From JAWKWA01 sp041397765 (GTDB lineage Bacteria > Pseudomonadota > Alphaproteobacteria > Rhizobiales > Hyphomicrobiaceae): a stretch of DNA of 64,000 nucleotides. The stretch's first letter is position 1. Each line of letters opens with the position of its first letter. The DNA is taken from assembly GCA_041397765.1 (NCBI GenBank), contig JAWKWA010000002.1, forward strand, positions 1 through 64,000. Direction: 5' to 3'. This document shows positions 9,499-18,074 of this stretch, piece after piece. The translations under genes and the position numbers were made by a program. Below the pieces are notes generated by a model. It worked only from the letters and a program-made list of their open reading frames with translations, was not told the origin of the DNA and made no database searches.

Positions 9499-9499
9499 G

Positions 9500-10387
9500 A
9501 TGACCAAGAGCCCCCTGACCTACAATCTGCATCTCGTCTCGGACTCGACCGGCGAGACGCTGCGCACGATCTCGAAGGCGGCGACCGTCCAGTATCAGGA
9601 GGTGCGGGCGATCGAGCATGTCCATCCCCTGGTGCGCACCGAGCGGCAGCTCCAGCGTGTGCTCGGGGAGATCGAGCAGGTGCCGGGCATCGTCCTCTAC
9701 ACGCTGGTCAACCGCCAGCTCGGCGCCGCGCTCGAGGCTCGCTGCCAGGAGCTCAAGATCCCGTGTGTGCCCGTTCTCAATCCGATCATGAAGGTGCTGG
9801 AGGCCTATCTCGGCGCGCCGCAGACGCCGACCGTGGGGGGCCAGCACCAGCTCGATGCCGCCTATTTCCGGCGGATCGATGCCCTCAACTTCACCCTGGT
9901 GCACGATGACGGGCACCTGCCCGACGACCTCGACGAGGCCGATATCGTCATTCTCGGCATCAGCCGCACCTCGAAGACGCCGACCTCGATCTATCTCGCC
10001 AATCGCGGCTACAAGACCACCAACCTGCCGCTGGTCAAAGGCATGGCGCTGCCGCCGTCCTTCTCGCGGCCGACCAAGGCGTTCATCGTCGGACTGGTGG
10101 CGAGCGCCGAGCGCATCGCGCAGATCCGGCGAAACCGCGTGCTGACCCTCGCCGACCGTGAGCTCGACGAATATGTGGATCGCGACGAGATCGCCAAGGA
10201 GATCAATCACGCGCGCCAGCTCTTCCAGAAGAACGGCTGGCCATTCATCGACGTGACGCGCCGCTCCATCGAGGAGACCGCGACCGAGATCATGCAGCTC
10301 TACGAGCACCGGCAGCGCGATGAGGTCGCAGGGCCACGAGGGGGGAGTGGCGGTGCGAACGGCGGGGGAGCGCCGGGCCATGGCTGA
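9500..10387 (+). CDS. ppsR: PEP synthase regulatory protein / kinase-pyrophosphorylase (DUF299)
   Basis: The DUF299 family phosphorylates and dephosphorylates its partner (PEP synthase or pyruvate phosphate dikinase) with ADP and pyrophosphate. The 295-residue product begins MTKSPLTYNLHLVSDSTGET, the classic start, and has the phosphate-binding loop GISRTSKT (153-160). Length is normal apart from a Gly-rich C-terminal tail. The frame is open further upstream, but family similarity begins at 9500. A possible promoter TTGACA-N17-GAATGA lies at 9323-9351. The 3' end overlaps maf by 8 nt. It is the Caulobacter RP001 equivalent next to the origin. Confidence 0.93.
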   Translation: MTKSPLTYNLHLVSDSTGETLRTISKAATVQYQEVRAIEHVHPLVRTERQLQRVLGEIEQVPGIVLYTLVNRQLGAALEARCQELKIPCVPVLNPIMKVLEAYLGAPQTPTVGGQHQLDAAYFRRIDALNFTLVHDDGHLPDDLDEADIVILGISRTSKTPTSIYLANRGYKTTNLPLVKGMALPPSFSRPTKAFIVGLVASAERIAQIRRNRVLTLADRELDEYVDRDEIAKEINHARQLFQKNGWPFIDVTRRSIEETATEIMQLYEHRQRDEVAGPRGGSGGANGGGAPGHG

Positions 10388-10994
10388 GAGGGCGGCCCGG
10401 TCGATCGTGCTCGCTTCGGGGAGCGCAGCCCGACGTGCCCTGCTCGAGGGCGCGGGGGTCGCCTTCACGGTGCGGGCTGCCGATGTCGACGAGGTGGCGC
10501 TCCGGCAGGAGCTCGCCCGAAGAGGCATTTCTTCGCCCGAGCAGGTGGCAGCTCACCTCGCCCGCGCCAAGGCCGAGACGGTCAGCCGCGCCTTGCCGGC
10601 TGCGCTCGTCATCGGGGCCGACCAGGTGCTCGATTTCGAGGGCGAGGTGCTCGCCAAGGCGGAAAGCGCGGCGGCAGCGAGGGACAGCCTGAGGCAGTTG
10701 CGAGGCAAGCGTCACGCGCTGCACTCGGCGGTCGTCATCGCCGAGGGGGGCGTCACGCGCTGGGAGACGATCGAGACGGCGCGGCTCGATATGAGAGCAT
10801 TCTCGGACGGCTTCCTGGAAGATTATGTCCGCTTGGCCGGGCCGGCGCTCACCGCCTCGGTCGGTGCCTATCAGCTCGAGGGGCCGGGCATTCAACTCTT
10901 CGAGGCGATCGAGGGTGACTATTTCACCATTCTGGGACTCCCGCTGCTGCCGCTGCTGGCGAAGCTGAGAGGGATGGGAGCGCTTTCGACATGA
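10380..10994 (+). CDS. maf: Maf-family nucleotide pyrophosphatase
   Basis: Maf proteins hydrolyse nucleoside triphosphates, in some members non-canonical ones, to monophosphates. The 204-residue product has the signature ASGSAARRALLE (12-23) and GADQVLDFEGE (about 79), and closes with the family's FTILGLPLLPLL. The ATG at 10380 overlaps the ppsR stop by 8 nt, and the 3' end overlaps aroE as ATGA, so translation is coupled along ppsR-maf-aroE. Substrate subgroup cannot be told by eye. Confidence 0.92.
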   Translation: MAERAARSIVLASGSAARRALLEGAGVAFTVRAADVDEVALRQELARRGISSPEQVAAHLARAKAETVSRALPAALVIGADQVLDFEGEVLAKAESAAAARDSLRQLRGKRHALHSAVVIAEGGVTRWETIETARLDMRAFSDGFLEDYVRLAGPALTASVGAYQLEGPGIQLFEAIEGDYFTILGLPLLPLLAKLRGMGALST

Positions 10995-11851
10995 CAGGCT
11001 CCCGCGACGACAGCTCCGCAGCGGTGCCGCGTGCCGGCGTCATCGGCTGGCCGATCAAACATTCGCGGTCGCCGCTGATCCACGGACACTGGCTCCGCCG
11101 CTACGGCATAGCGGGCAGCTACGAGAAAGTGGCGGTCGAGCCTGGCGATCTCGCCGGTTTCCTCGCCGGCCTCGCGGCGGCGGGATGGCGGGGCTGCAAC
11201 GTCACGGTGCCGCACAAGGAGCAGGCCCTGGCGCTCGCCGACGAAGCGACCGACACCGCCCGGGCGATCGGAGCGGCGAATACGCTGTGGGTCGAGCGCG
11301 GCCGGCTGCATGCGACCAATACCGATGCCTATGGATTCATGACGCATCTGCGGACCGAGGCGCCCGGCTGGCAGGAGGGTGGCCGGCCGGCTCTGGTTCT
11401 TGGGGCAGGCGGCGCCGCGCGGGCGATCCTGCAGGGCCTGATCGAGGCGGGTGTCAGAGAGATCCGGCTCGTCAACCGATCGCGCGGCCGGGCAGAGGCG
11501 CTCGTGGCCCATTTCGGCCGGGCGGTCGTGGTCGGCGACTGGGCGGAGCGCGACAGCCTGATCGGCGATTGCGGCCTGCTGATCAATACGACATCGCTCG
11601 GCATGACGGGTCAGGCGCCGCTCGACATCTCGCTCGCGGCGGCCGGCGATCGCCTGACGGTGTCCGACATCGTCTATGCACCGCTCGAGACGCCGCTCTT
11701 GAAGGCGGCGCGCCAGAAGGGTCTCGTCGCGGTCGACGGGCTCGGCATGCTGCTGCATCAGGCGGTGCCAGGCTTCGAGCGCTGGTTCGGCATCCGCCCC
11801 GAGGTGACGAGGGAGCTGCGTGCCCTGATCGAAGCGGATCTGAGGGATTGA
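10991..11851 (+). CDS. aroE: shikimate dehydrogenase AroE
   Basis: AroE reduces 3-dehydroshikimate to shikimate with NADPH in aromatic amino acid synthesis. The 286-residue product has the substrate-site SRSP (25-28), NVTVPHK with the catalytic Lys76, the nucleotide-binding GAGGAARAI (about 138), and the NRSRGRAE loop expected for NADP. The C-terminal DGLGMLLHQA is typical. The ATGA overlap with maf and the 2-nt gap to coaE indicate a single operon. The N-terminus carries about ten extra residues before AGVIGWP, so a later start cannot be excluded. Confidence 0.96.
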   Translation: MTGSRDDSSAAVPRAGVIGWPIKHSRSPLIHGHWLRRYGIAGSYEKVAVEPGDLAGFLAGLAAAGWRGCNVTVPHKEQALALADEATDTARAIGAANTLWVERGRLHATNTDAYGFMTHLRTEAPGWQEGGRPALVLGAGGAARAILQGLIEAGVREIRLVNRSRGRAEALVAHFGRAVVVGDWAERDSLIGDCGLLINTTSLGMTGQAPLDISLAAAGDRLTVSDIVYAPLETPLLKAARQKGLVAVDGLGMLLHQAVPGFERWFGIRPEVTRELRALIEADLRD

Positions 11852-11853
11852 GC

Positions 11854-12480
11854 ATGCTCGTCGTCGCATTGACCGGCTCGATCGGCATGGGCAAAAGCAC
11901 GGTCGCCGAGCATCTCAGATCGCGCGGGGTGGCGGTCTTCGATGCCGATGCGGAGGTGCATCGCCTCTATGCGGGCGAAGCGGTGCCGCTGATCGAGGCG
12001 GCGTTCCCCGGCAGCACGGTGGACGGCGCGGTGGATCGCCAGAGACTGTCGGCAGCCCTCGGGCGCGATCCAGCCGGTTTCAAGCGCATCGAGGCGATCG
12101 TCCATCCGCTGGTCCGGGAGGCCGAGCGGGCGTTTCTCGCCGAGGCGGCGCGGCGCCGGGACCTTGTTGCCGTGCTCGAAATTCCGCTGCTCTTCGAGAC
12201 GGGAGGCGAGGCGATGGTCGACCTCGTCATCGTCGTGAGCGCCCCGGCCGAGGTGCAGAAAGCGCGCGTGCTGGCACGCCCCGGCATGAGCGAGGCGAAG
12301 CTCGCGCAGATCCTGGCGCGGCAGCTTGCCGACGCGGAGAAACGGGCCCGCGCCGATTTCGTCGTGGATACCGGGACGAGGATCGAGGACACGCGGGCCG
12401 CGGTCGATCACATTCTCGAATCACTGAAGGGGCGCGAGGGCGATGCTTTCGCGCGTCACTGGGCAAGGCACGACGCCTGA
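11854..12480 (+). CDS. coaE: dephospho-CoA kinase CoaE
   Basis: CoaE phosphorylates dephospho-CoA in the last step of coenzyme A synthesis. The 208-residue product opens MLVVALTGSIGMGKST, with the P-loop at 8-15, followed by VFDADAEVHRLY and the VHPLVREAE and IPLLFETGGE blocks of the family. It starts two bases after aroE and ends the tight run that began at ppsR. A 175-bp gap containing a palindromic repeat separates it from dnaQ. Confidence 0.96.
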   Translation: MLVVALTGSIGMGKSTVAEHLRSRGVAVFDADAEVHRLYAGEAVPLIEAAFPGSTVDGAVDRQRLSAALGRDPAGFKRIEAIVHPLVREAERAFLAEAARRRDLVAVLEIPLLFETGGEAMVDLVIVVSAPAEVQKARVLARPGMSEAKLAQILARQLADAEKRARADFVVDTGTRIEDTRAAVDHILESLKGREGDAFARHWARHDA

Positions 12481-12546
12481 TCGGTGGCCAGTAGTCGAGC
12501 GGGTTCAGATCAACCGGAATCAAGCCCGCTCCAAGTCATCGAATCT

Positions 12547-12594
12547 GAGCACGTTCGAACGGCGAACCGGTTTCCACTTCGCCTGGACGTGCTC
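12547..12594. repeat. REP-like palindromic element of a type common in Rhizobiales
   Basis: The 48-bp element starts GAGCACGT and ends ACGTGCTC, a perfect 8-bp inverted repeat. The interior contains GAACCGGTTTCC. Elements of this general form (GAGCATG... ACCGGTTTCC... CATGCTC) are, to my knowledge, scattered between genes in many Rhizobiales genomes. Assignment to that family is from memory. Confidence 0.55.
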
Positions 12595-12655
12595 TTCAGA
12601 CGTTGCGGCGAGCGGTCTTACGGCCTTCAGCCTCGAGAGCAACGGACGGGGCCAT

Positions 12656-13366
12656 ATGCTGCGCGAGATCGTACTCGATACAGAAACCACCGGCCTCGAT
12701 CCGCGGGACGGGCACAGGATCATCGAGATCGGCTGCATCGAGCTCGTCAATCACATCCCGACCGGCGCCAGCTATCACGAGTTCATCGATCCGGAGCGGG
12801 CTGTGCCGCAGGATGCGGTGAACGTCCACGGCATCACCACGCAGATGGTGACCGGCAAGCCGAAATTCGCGGCGATCGCTCCAGGCTTCCTCGCGTTCAT
12901 CGGTGACAGCCGACTCGTCATCCACAATGCCGGATTCGACGTCAACTTCCTCAATTTCGAGCTCGACAGGTGCGGGCAGCCGCCTCTCGGCTTCGATCGG
13001 GTGGTCGACACATTGGCGCTCGCACGGCGCAAGCATCCCGGCGGCCCGAACTCGCTCGATGCGCTGTGCAAGCGCTACGGTATCGACAACACCCAGCGCA
13101 CCAAGCACGGCGCGCTCGTCGACTCCGAGCTTCTGGCGGCGGTCTATCTGGAGCTGATCGGCGGGCACCAGACGCGGCTCGAGCTGGTACAGCAGGCAGG
13201 AGGCGCACAGGCTCGTTCGAACGGGCGCGGCACGGCGGCGCGACCGCGTCCGGGGCCGTTGCCCGAACGCCTGACGGCAGAGGAGATCGCCGCGCACCGG
13301 CAGTTTCTCGCCACGCTCGGCGGCGCCGTCTGGCTCGACTGGCTGGAGAGCGAGGAAAAGGCCTGA
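12656..13366 (+). CDS. dnaQ: DNA polymerase III subunit epsilon DnaQ
   Basis: DnaQ is the 3'-5' proofreading exonuclease of the replicative polymerase. The 236-residue product has ExoI DTETTG (Asp8, Glu10), ExoII HNAGFDVNF (Asp95) and ExoIII HGALVDSE (His151, Asp156), the DEDDh arrangement. QTRLEL (172-177) resembles the clamp-binding motif of epsilon, and a C-terminal segment for the alpha subunit follows. The ATG at 12656 fits the family start and has a GGACGGGG upstream. It is convergent with secB. Confidence 0.95.
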   Translation: MLREIVLDTETTGLDPRDGHRIIEIGCIELVNHIPTGASYHEFIDPERAVPQDAVNVHGITTQMVTGKPKFAAIAPGFLAFIGDSRLVIHNAGFDVNFLNFELDRCGQPPLGFDRVVDTLALARRKHPGGPNSLDALCKRYGIDNTQRTKHGALVDSELLAAVYLELIGGHQTRLELVQQAGGAQARSNGRGTAARPRPGPLPERLTAEEIAAHRQFLATLGGAVWLDWLESEEKA

Positions 13367-13405
13367 GGCCGGTCTGGAGCGAGGCCGGCCGCCGAACGTC
13401 GCCCT

Positions 13406-13909
13406 TCAGGCCATGGTCTTCTGGCCAGCCTTCTCGCGATCGGCGAGATTCTTCAGGTAGAGCCCGGCGAAATCGATGGGGTCGAGCAAGAGCGGCGGGA
13501 AGCCGCCCTCGCGCGTCAGATCGCAGACGAGGCGGCGGAGGAACGGGTAGATCAGCGCCGGGCAGTTGATCATCAGCAGCGGCGGCAGACGGTCGTCGGG
13601 CACATGCTCGATATGGAACAGACCAGCATAGTCGATCTCGACATTGTAGAGCGTCTGGCCGCCATTGGCCCGTGCCGCTGTCGCCTCGAGATGAATGGTC
13701 ACCTCGTGGGTGTTGGGCTCCATGCCCGCCGCCGAGACATTGACCTCGATATTGAGCTTGGGGCGCTCGGTCAGGTGCTTCAGCGTCTCGGGAGCATTCG
13801 GGCTCTCGAAAGACATGTCCTTCACATACTGGGCGAGAACACGGAAGATCGCGGGGGTGGCGCCGGCCGCCATGCCGTCCGCCGGCTTTGGTCCGTTGGT
13901 CTCGGCCAT
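13406..13909 (-). CDS. secB: protein-export chaperone SecB
   Basis: SecB keeps secretory precursors unfolded and hands them to SecA. The 167-residue product has an extended Ala/Gly-rich start, then FRVLAQYVKDMSFESPNAP, the EVTIHLEATA strand, and GLFHIEHVP and LLMINCPALIYPFLRRLV, all characteristic. It is convergent with dnaQ, as in other Alphaproteobacteria. The 274 bp upstream, before the fxsA stop, hold nothing recognisable. Confidence 0.96.
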   Translation of the reverse strand: MAETNGPKPADGMAAGATPAIFRVLAQYVKDMSFESPNAPETLKHLTERPKLNIEVNVSAAGMEPNTHEVTIHLEATAARANGGQTLYNVEIDYAGLFHIEHVPDDRLPPLLMINCPALIYPFLRRLVCDLTREGGFPPLLLDPIDFAGLYLKNLADREKAGQKTMA

Positions 13910-14183
13910 GTCTTTCGGCTCCTCGTGGCTTGATCCGGCCGGGGGCCGACCGATGGGTGGTGGTGGTGGCGTCCGCCGTTCGGCATGAAGCGTCTGGCCG
14001 AAGCGCCGTCGGCACCTCGCCGTCGCGGGCCTCATCGGAGCGATCGGTGGCGCACGTCTGCACGCTGCGATCCCAGACATGCTCGAACGATCTGGCTCTA
14101 ACATGCGCCGCCCGGGCGGCGCAATGTCGCGAGACCCGAACAGCTTAACGCTGCGCGGCCGATGGTTGCCGGCCGGCGAGCGC

Positions 14184-14696
14184 TCATTCGCGGTTGCGCT
14201 TGCCCTTCTCCTCGTCGAGGCGGGTGTATTCACCCTCGATCACCGTGCCCTCGCCGTCATCGTAGACGGTGCCGGGCGGTGGCTCGCGCGGGGTGGACGA
14301 GGGGCGCCCGGTGCTGCGGAAAACCCGGATGTCGACGGCCGACCGCTTCAGCATGTGGTCGAAGAGAAACCTTGCCGCCAACCGCCTGATGCGCGGCACG
14401 AGCAGCAGTATGCCGATGGCATCGGTCAACAGGCCCGGTGTCAGGAGCAGCGTGCCGGCGACCAGCAACCCCATGCCGTCGATCACCGAATCGAGCGGGG
14501 GACGGCCCGAGCGCATCGCCTCCTCGGTGCGGCGCAGGGCCGACAAGCCCTGCGAGCGAATCAGGTAGCCGCCGGCGACCGAGATCGAGATCACGAGCAG
14601 GATGGTCGGCAGGACGCCGATCATGCCGCCGACCTGGATGAGGATCGCCAGCTCGACGAGCGGCACCACGATCAGCAAGAGTATGATGATCAGCAT
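14184..14696 (-). CDS. fxsA: FxsA family membrane protein
   Basis: The 170-residue product is a small inner-membrane protein of the FxsA family, whose E. coli member blocks exclusion of phage T7 by the F plasmid; its cellular role is unclear. Hydrophobic segments lie at about 1-20, 25-47 and 75-100, with the family block GGYLIRSQG between them and LLTPGLLTDAIGILLLVPRIR after. The tail is charged. It is divergent from the Tim44-domain gene, an arrangement conserved in the class. Confidence 0.88.
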   Translation of the reverse strand: MLIIILLLIVVPLVELAILIQVGGMIGVLPTILLVISISVAGGYLIRSQGLSALRRTEEAMRSGRPPLDSVIDGMGLLVAGTLLLTPGLLTDAIGILLLVPRIRRLAARFLFDHMLKRSAVDIRVFRSTGRPSSTPREPPPGTVYDDGEGTVIEGEYTRLDEEKGKRNRE

Positions 14697-14971
14697 GACG
14701 GCAACTCCGTCCTCCGCACGTCGGCGGCCCGGCCCCGTCGAGAGGGAACCTGTGCCGCCAGATAGCCGTTCCAGCCGATGGGAGCTCGGACGCACCCGGC
14801 CCTAATCTTTGTTGGCATCAGGATTGCGATGCCGTAAGTTCCTAACTAAATCAACGAAAAGCCCTCTTTCGGAGGCGGAATGCGGTCCCTGCGGGCTTGC
14901 GGCGTGGTCGAACCGGGGCGCGGTGCCGGCTCACCTCGCAGTCGCAAGCCGCCATCCTGGATGCATCCAAC

Positions 14972-15703
14972 ATGAGCGGAATATTCGATTTCTACACGGT
15001 CCTGCTTCTGGTCATCGCGGTGGCGATCATCCTGAAGCTGCGCAGCGTGCTCGGCCGGCGGACCGGTCACGAGCGGACGCCGGCGGAGCGGATGCAGGCC
15101 CGCGAGCAGGAACGTGCCCAGCGTGGCGCGCGGCCGACCGACAATGTGGTGCCGATGCCGCGATCCTCGGGCGAGATGGGCGGGGCGACCCGCACCGAGG
15201 TGGTGGCCGATGCGGAGGCCCGCATCCGCGACTTCATGCCCGAGACCAATCCGGCGACCTTCGGGCTGATCGAGATCGCCCGTGGCGATCCCTCCTTCGA
15301 CCCCAAGCACTTCATTCAGGGCGCGCGCAGCGCCTACGAGATGATCGTCACCTCGTTCGCCGAGGGTAACAAGCGGCTCCTCAAGCAGTTCCTCAGCAAA
15401 GAGGTGTTCGACGGTTTCGCCGACGCCATCGCCAAGCGCGAGAGCCGGGGCGAGGCGGTCGATACGAGCTTCGTCGGGATCGACAAGGCCGATATCATCG
15501 ATGCGGAGCTGAAGAACCGCACGGCCCGCGTGACGGTGAAGTTCGTCAGCCAGCTCATCACCGCGATCCGCAACCGCAACGGCGAGATCATCGAGGGCGA
15601 TCCCAAGCAGATCCGCGAGGTGACGGATATCTGGACCTTCGCCCGCGAAGTGAGCTCGAAGGATCCCAACTGGAAGCTCGTGGCGACCCAGGCGGCGAAC
15701 TGA
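14972..15703 (+). CDS. Tim44-domain protein (TimA-like)
   Basis: The 243-residue product has one N-terminal membrane helix (about 8-23, YTVLLLVIAVAIIL) and a C-terminal Tim44-like domain (about 95-240) with FLSKEVFDGFADAI and VTDIWTFAREV. Bacterial relatives of the mitochondrial import protein Tim44 are common in Alphaproteobacteria and are thought to act at the inner membrane in protein traffic. The upstream gap from fxsA contains an A/T-rich patch near 14815-14865 where a promoter would be expected. Confidence 0.85.
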   Translation: MSGIFDFYTVLLLVIAVAIILKLRSVLGRRTGHERTPAERMQAREQERAQRGARPTDNVVPMPRSSGEMGGATRTEVVADAEARIRDFMPETNPATFGLIEIARGDPSFDPKHFIQGARSAYEMIVTSFAEGNKRLLKQFLSKEVFDGFADAIAKRESRGEAVDTSFVGIDKADIIDAELKNRTARVTVKFVSQLITAIRNRNGEIIEGDPKQIREVTDIWTFAREVSSKDPNWKLVATQAAN

Positions 15704-15837
15704 GGCGCGCGGTGCTGGATGCGCGGCGACACGAGCCGGGGCTGGTTGCGGTCGCAGGTGCCGGCCGTCACGGAATGGCCGCAAGGGTCTGCGAGGGCGG
15801 GCGGCTGAAGTCCTGAACCCGACCTGGAGACGGCGCC

Positions 15838-17094
15838 TTGCCGACCTCTCGTCGCCGCCGTGCTCCGTCGCGCCCTGCCGGGTACGGCCCTGCCTCTGCG
15901 GCATGCGCCGCACTCGTCCTCATCCTCGTTCTGACCGTCTTCCACCCGGCCCGCGCCATGCTCGACAACCGGAAGGTTCCTGCACCCGGCCAGCACATGG
16001 CGTTCCGCGAGACCGATTTCGCGGAGATTCCCGGTTGGAGCGAGGATGATCAGAGAGGGGCGCTCAAGGCCTTTCTCAGGTCATGCCGCAAGGGCGGCTG
16101 GAAAGGCGGCAAGACCTCGCCGGTCGCGAGCGCTGAGGTCCGCCAAGGGCTGGCGGCGGCTTGCGCCGAGGCGGCGAGGCGCGGCCTGTCCGAGCGATCC
16201 ACATTGGTCGAGGCGCGTCAGTTCTTCGAGAGTGCCTTCCGCGCCTACCATGTCGACACCGCCAAGCCGGACGGCTTCTTGACGGGCTATTACGAGCCCG
16301 AGCTGGAGGGCTCGCTGACGCGGTCCGAGGCCTATCGCGTGCCGATCCTCAAGCGGCCCGACGATCTCGTCGACCTCGTCGACCGCAGCCTGCATGCCTC
16401 GGCGAACGACCGTCTCGCCGCCGGCCGGAGCGAGGGCGGCAAGGTCGTGCCCTATTTCACGCGCCAGGAGATCGAGGACGGCGCGCTCGATGGACGCGGG
16501 CTCACACTCCTCTATCTGAAGGACCCGGTCGACGCGTTCTTCATGCATGTGCAGGGCTCGGGGCGCATCCGGCTGGCGGATGGGCAGGTCGTGCGCATCG
16601 GCTATGCCGGCAAGAACGGCCATCCCTACACGTCGATCGGCGGCGTCCTCGTCTCGCGGGGCATCTTCAGCCGCGAAGAGATGTCGCTGGCGACGCTCAG
16701 GGGCTGGCTCGATGCGCATCCGAAGGAGGGGCGTGAGCTCATGCAGCTCAACCGGTCCTACATCTTCTTCCAGATGTACGGTCCGGCGCGGGACGGCGAG
16801 GGGCCGGTCGGGGCATCGGGGGTGGCGCTCACCGAGGGCCGCAGCCTCGCAGTCGATGCGAGCTATCATGTGCTCGGCACGCCGATCTACGCCATGTCGC
16901 CGACGCTCGGGGTTGCAGGGCGCAGCGGGCTCAATCGGCTGATGATCGCCCAGGACGTCGGCTCGGCGATCAAGGGTCCGGAGCGCGGCGACATCTTCTG
17001 GGGCTCGGGCAAGGCGGCCGAGGCGCTGGCGGGCGAGACCAAACATCCCGGCTCGTTCATCGTGCTGCTGCCGCGCGGTGTGACCGTCCCCTGA
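15838..17094 (+). CDS. mltA: membrane-bound lytic murein transglycosylase A MltA
   Basis: MltA cleaves peptidoglycan glycan strands to 1,6-anhydromuropeptides in the periplasm. The 418-residue product has a signal sequence ending near HPARA, the MltA domain with FLTGYYEPELEGS, MHVQGSGRIRLADG and YAGKNGHPY, and the C-terminal 3D domain with RLMIAQDVGSAIKGPERGDIFWGSG containing the catalytic Asp. The start appears to be TTG at 15838, because no in-frame ATG precedes the signal peptide and GGAG lies at suitable spacing. It is followed by the Smr gene. Confidence 0.92.
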   Translation: MPTSRRRRAPSRPAGYGPASAACAALVLILVLTVFHPARAMLDNRKVPAPGQHMAFRETDFAEIPGWSEDDQRGALKAFLRSCRKGGWKGGKTSPVASAEVRQGLAAACAEAARRGLSERSTLVEARQFFESAFRAYHVDTAKPDGFLTGYYEPELEGSLTRSEAYRVPILKRPDDLVDLVDRSLHASANDRLAAGRSEGGKVVPYFTRQEIEDGALDGRGLTLLYLKDPVDAFFMHVQGSGRIRLADGQVVRIGYAGKNGHPYTSIGGVLVSRGIFSREEMSLATLRGWLDAHPKEGRELMQLNRSYIFFQMYGPARDGEGPVGASGVALTEGRSLAVDASYHVLGTPIYAMSPTLGVAGRSGLNRLMIAQDVGSAIKGPERGDIFWGSGKAAEALAGETKHPGSFIVLLPRGVTVP

Positions 17095-17175
17095 CGCCGG
17101 CCGGCGGCGCGTCGGTCACCATGCGCCCGTTCGACAGCTTCCGGCCCGGCGGGCAAATCTGTTACACGCCGGCCG

Positions 17176-17877
17176 ATGCCGCGCAAACCGCCAAAGACAC
17201 CGCCAGACGAGGAACAACTCCAGTCGCCGAGCCGCAGCCGTGAGGTTTCGGCGGAGGAGGCGGAGCTATGGCGGCGGGTCGGCGAGACGCTCGACTGGCG
17301 CATGGACCGGCGCGGCGCGGGGCCGGGTAGCGGGAGAGACGCCGACGAGCAGGCGAAGGCCGAGGCAGCGGCGGTCGACCACGGCAAGGGCAGCAATGGC
17401 GTGCTCAAGGGAACGAAGCCCGCCCCAGGCGAAGGCGGCGGGCGGCAGCGCCGGCCCGCGTCGGGGCCGCCGAAATCGGTCGCGACGAAACCGGCTCAGC
17501 CACCGCTCGCGGTGTTCGAGAGCCGCAAGGCCCGCCGTCTGAAGGCCGGCAGGCTGGAGATCGAGGCACGGATCGACCTGCACGGGCTGCGCCAGGCGGA
17601 GGCCCATGGCGCTCTCATCCGGTTCCTGAGGGGCGCGCAGGCGCGCGGGCTCAGGCATGTCAAGGTCATCACCGGCAAGGGCGGCCGACGGGGGGAGCCT
17701 GACGAGCGTCCGATCCACGAGAGCGAGGAGCGCGGTGTGCTGCGCCGGGCGGTGCCGATCTGGCTCGCCGAGCCGGAGCTTCGCTCGGTGGTCGTCAGCT
17801 ATACCGAGGCCGGACGTGGCCATGGCGGCGAAGGTGCGCTCTATGTCCAGCTCCGGCGGCTCGAAAAGGGCCGATAG
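17176..17877 (+). CDS. Smr-domain protein
   Basis: The 233-residue product has a disordered, charged N-terminal half (1-120) and a C-terminal Smr domain with IDLHGLRQAEA (133-143), VKVITGKGG (about 160-168) and GGEGALYVQLRR. Smr domains of this kind are predicted nucleases; the DLHG motif is the catalytic signature. The gene follows mltA as in other Alphaproteobacteria. The native substrate is unknown. Confidence 0.9.
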   Translation: MPRKPPKTPPDEEQLQSPSRSREVSAEEAELWRRVGETLDWRMDRRGAGPGSGRDADEQAKAEAAAVDHGKGSNGVLKGTKPAPGEGGGRQRRPASGPPKSVATKPAQPPLAVFESRKARRLKAGRLEIEARIDLHGLRQAEAHGALIRFLRGAQARGLRHVKVITGKGGRRGEPDERPIHESEERGVLRRAVPIWLAEPELRSVVVSYTEAGRGHGGEGALYVQLRRLEKGR

Positions 17878-17915
17878 CGGACGCCGCGGCGTTGGTGTTT
17901 TCGCTTGCGGCCGGG

Positions 17916-17928
17916 GTTGTATAGACTC
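17916..17928 (+). repeat. GTTGTANNGACTC box, copy 1
   Basis: The sequence is GTTGTATAGACTC. It includes a GANTC methylation site and lies 131 bp before parS site 1. An identical copy follows 84 bp downstream. Confidence 0.6.
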
Positions 17929-17999
17929 GACAGCATTGCCCCCCAGCCGATATTCGAAATGCACGTTCGAAATCTTTGAATCCGTCGCGGTCTTACGAG

Positions 18000-18012
18000 G
18001 TTGTATAGACTC
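18000..18012 (+). repeat. GTTGTANNGACTC box, copy 2
   Basis: The sequence is GTTGTATAGACTC, identical to copy 1. It ends 46 bp before parS site 1. Confidence 0.6.
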
Positions 18013-18058
18013 AAATGGGGAGGCTCGACGCTTTCTATTGCCTCAGACCCGCGACTAT

Positions 18059-18074
18059 TGTTCCACGTGAAACA
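18059..18074. other. parS site 1
   Basis: TGTTCCACGTGAAACA is an exact match to the bacterial parS consensus TGTTNCACGTGAAACA, the ParB-CTP loading site. It is intergenic and about 6.7 kb from parB. Confidence 0.92.

Larger units (their letters stand above)
9088..9499. other. candidate chromosomal replication origin (oriC) between hemE and ppsR
   Basis: No gene is seen in these 412 bases. The location between hemE and the DUF299/ppsR gene (Caulobacter RP001) is the position of Caulobacter Cori, and ppsR-maf-aroE-coaE-dnaQ-secB follow in the expected order. The hemE side has a stretch at 9097-9140 that is about 70% A+T in otherwise very GC-rich DNA. DnaA-box-like sequences ATATCCACA (9176-9184), CGTGGACAA (9421-9429, reverse orientation) and TTTTCCACA (9490-9498) are present. 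A degenerate CtrA-like site TTAA-N7-TTTT lies at 9097-9111. The origin call rests mostly on synteny. Confidence 0.65.

Noticed and set aside
9323..9499. A 59-codon N-terminal extension of ppsR
   Set aside because: The extension is Gly/Pro/Arg-rich without family similarity and lies in the candidate origin; the conserved start is at 9500.
17905..17925. GTTGTATAGACTC boxes as simple -10 promoter elements
   Set aside because: TATAGA in copies 1 and 2 resembles a -10, but no -35 lies at 16-18 bp, and copies 3 and 4 have TAGCGA and TAACGA instead.
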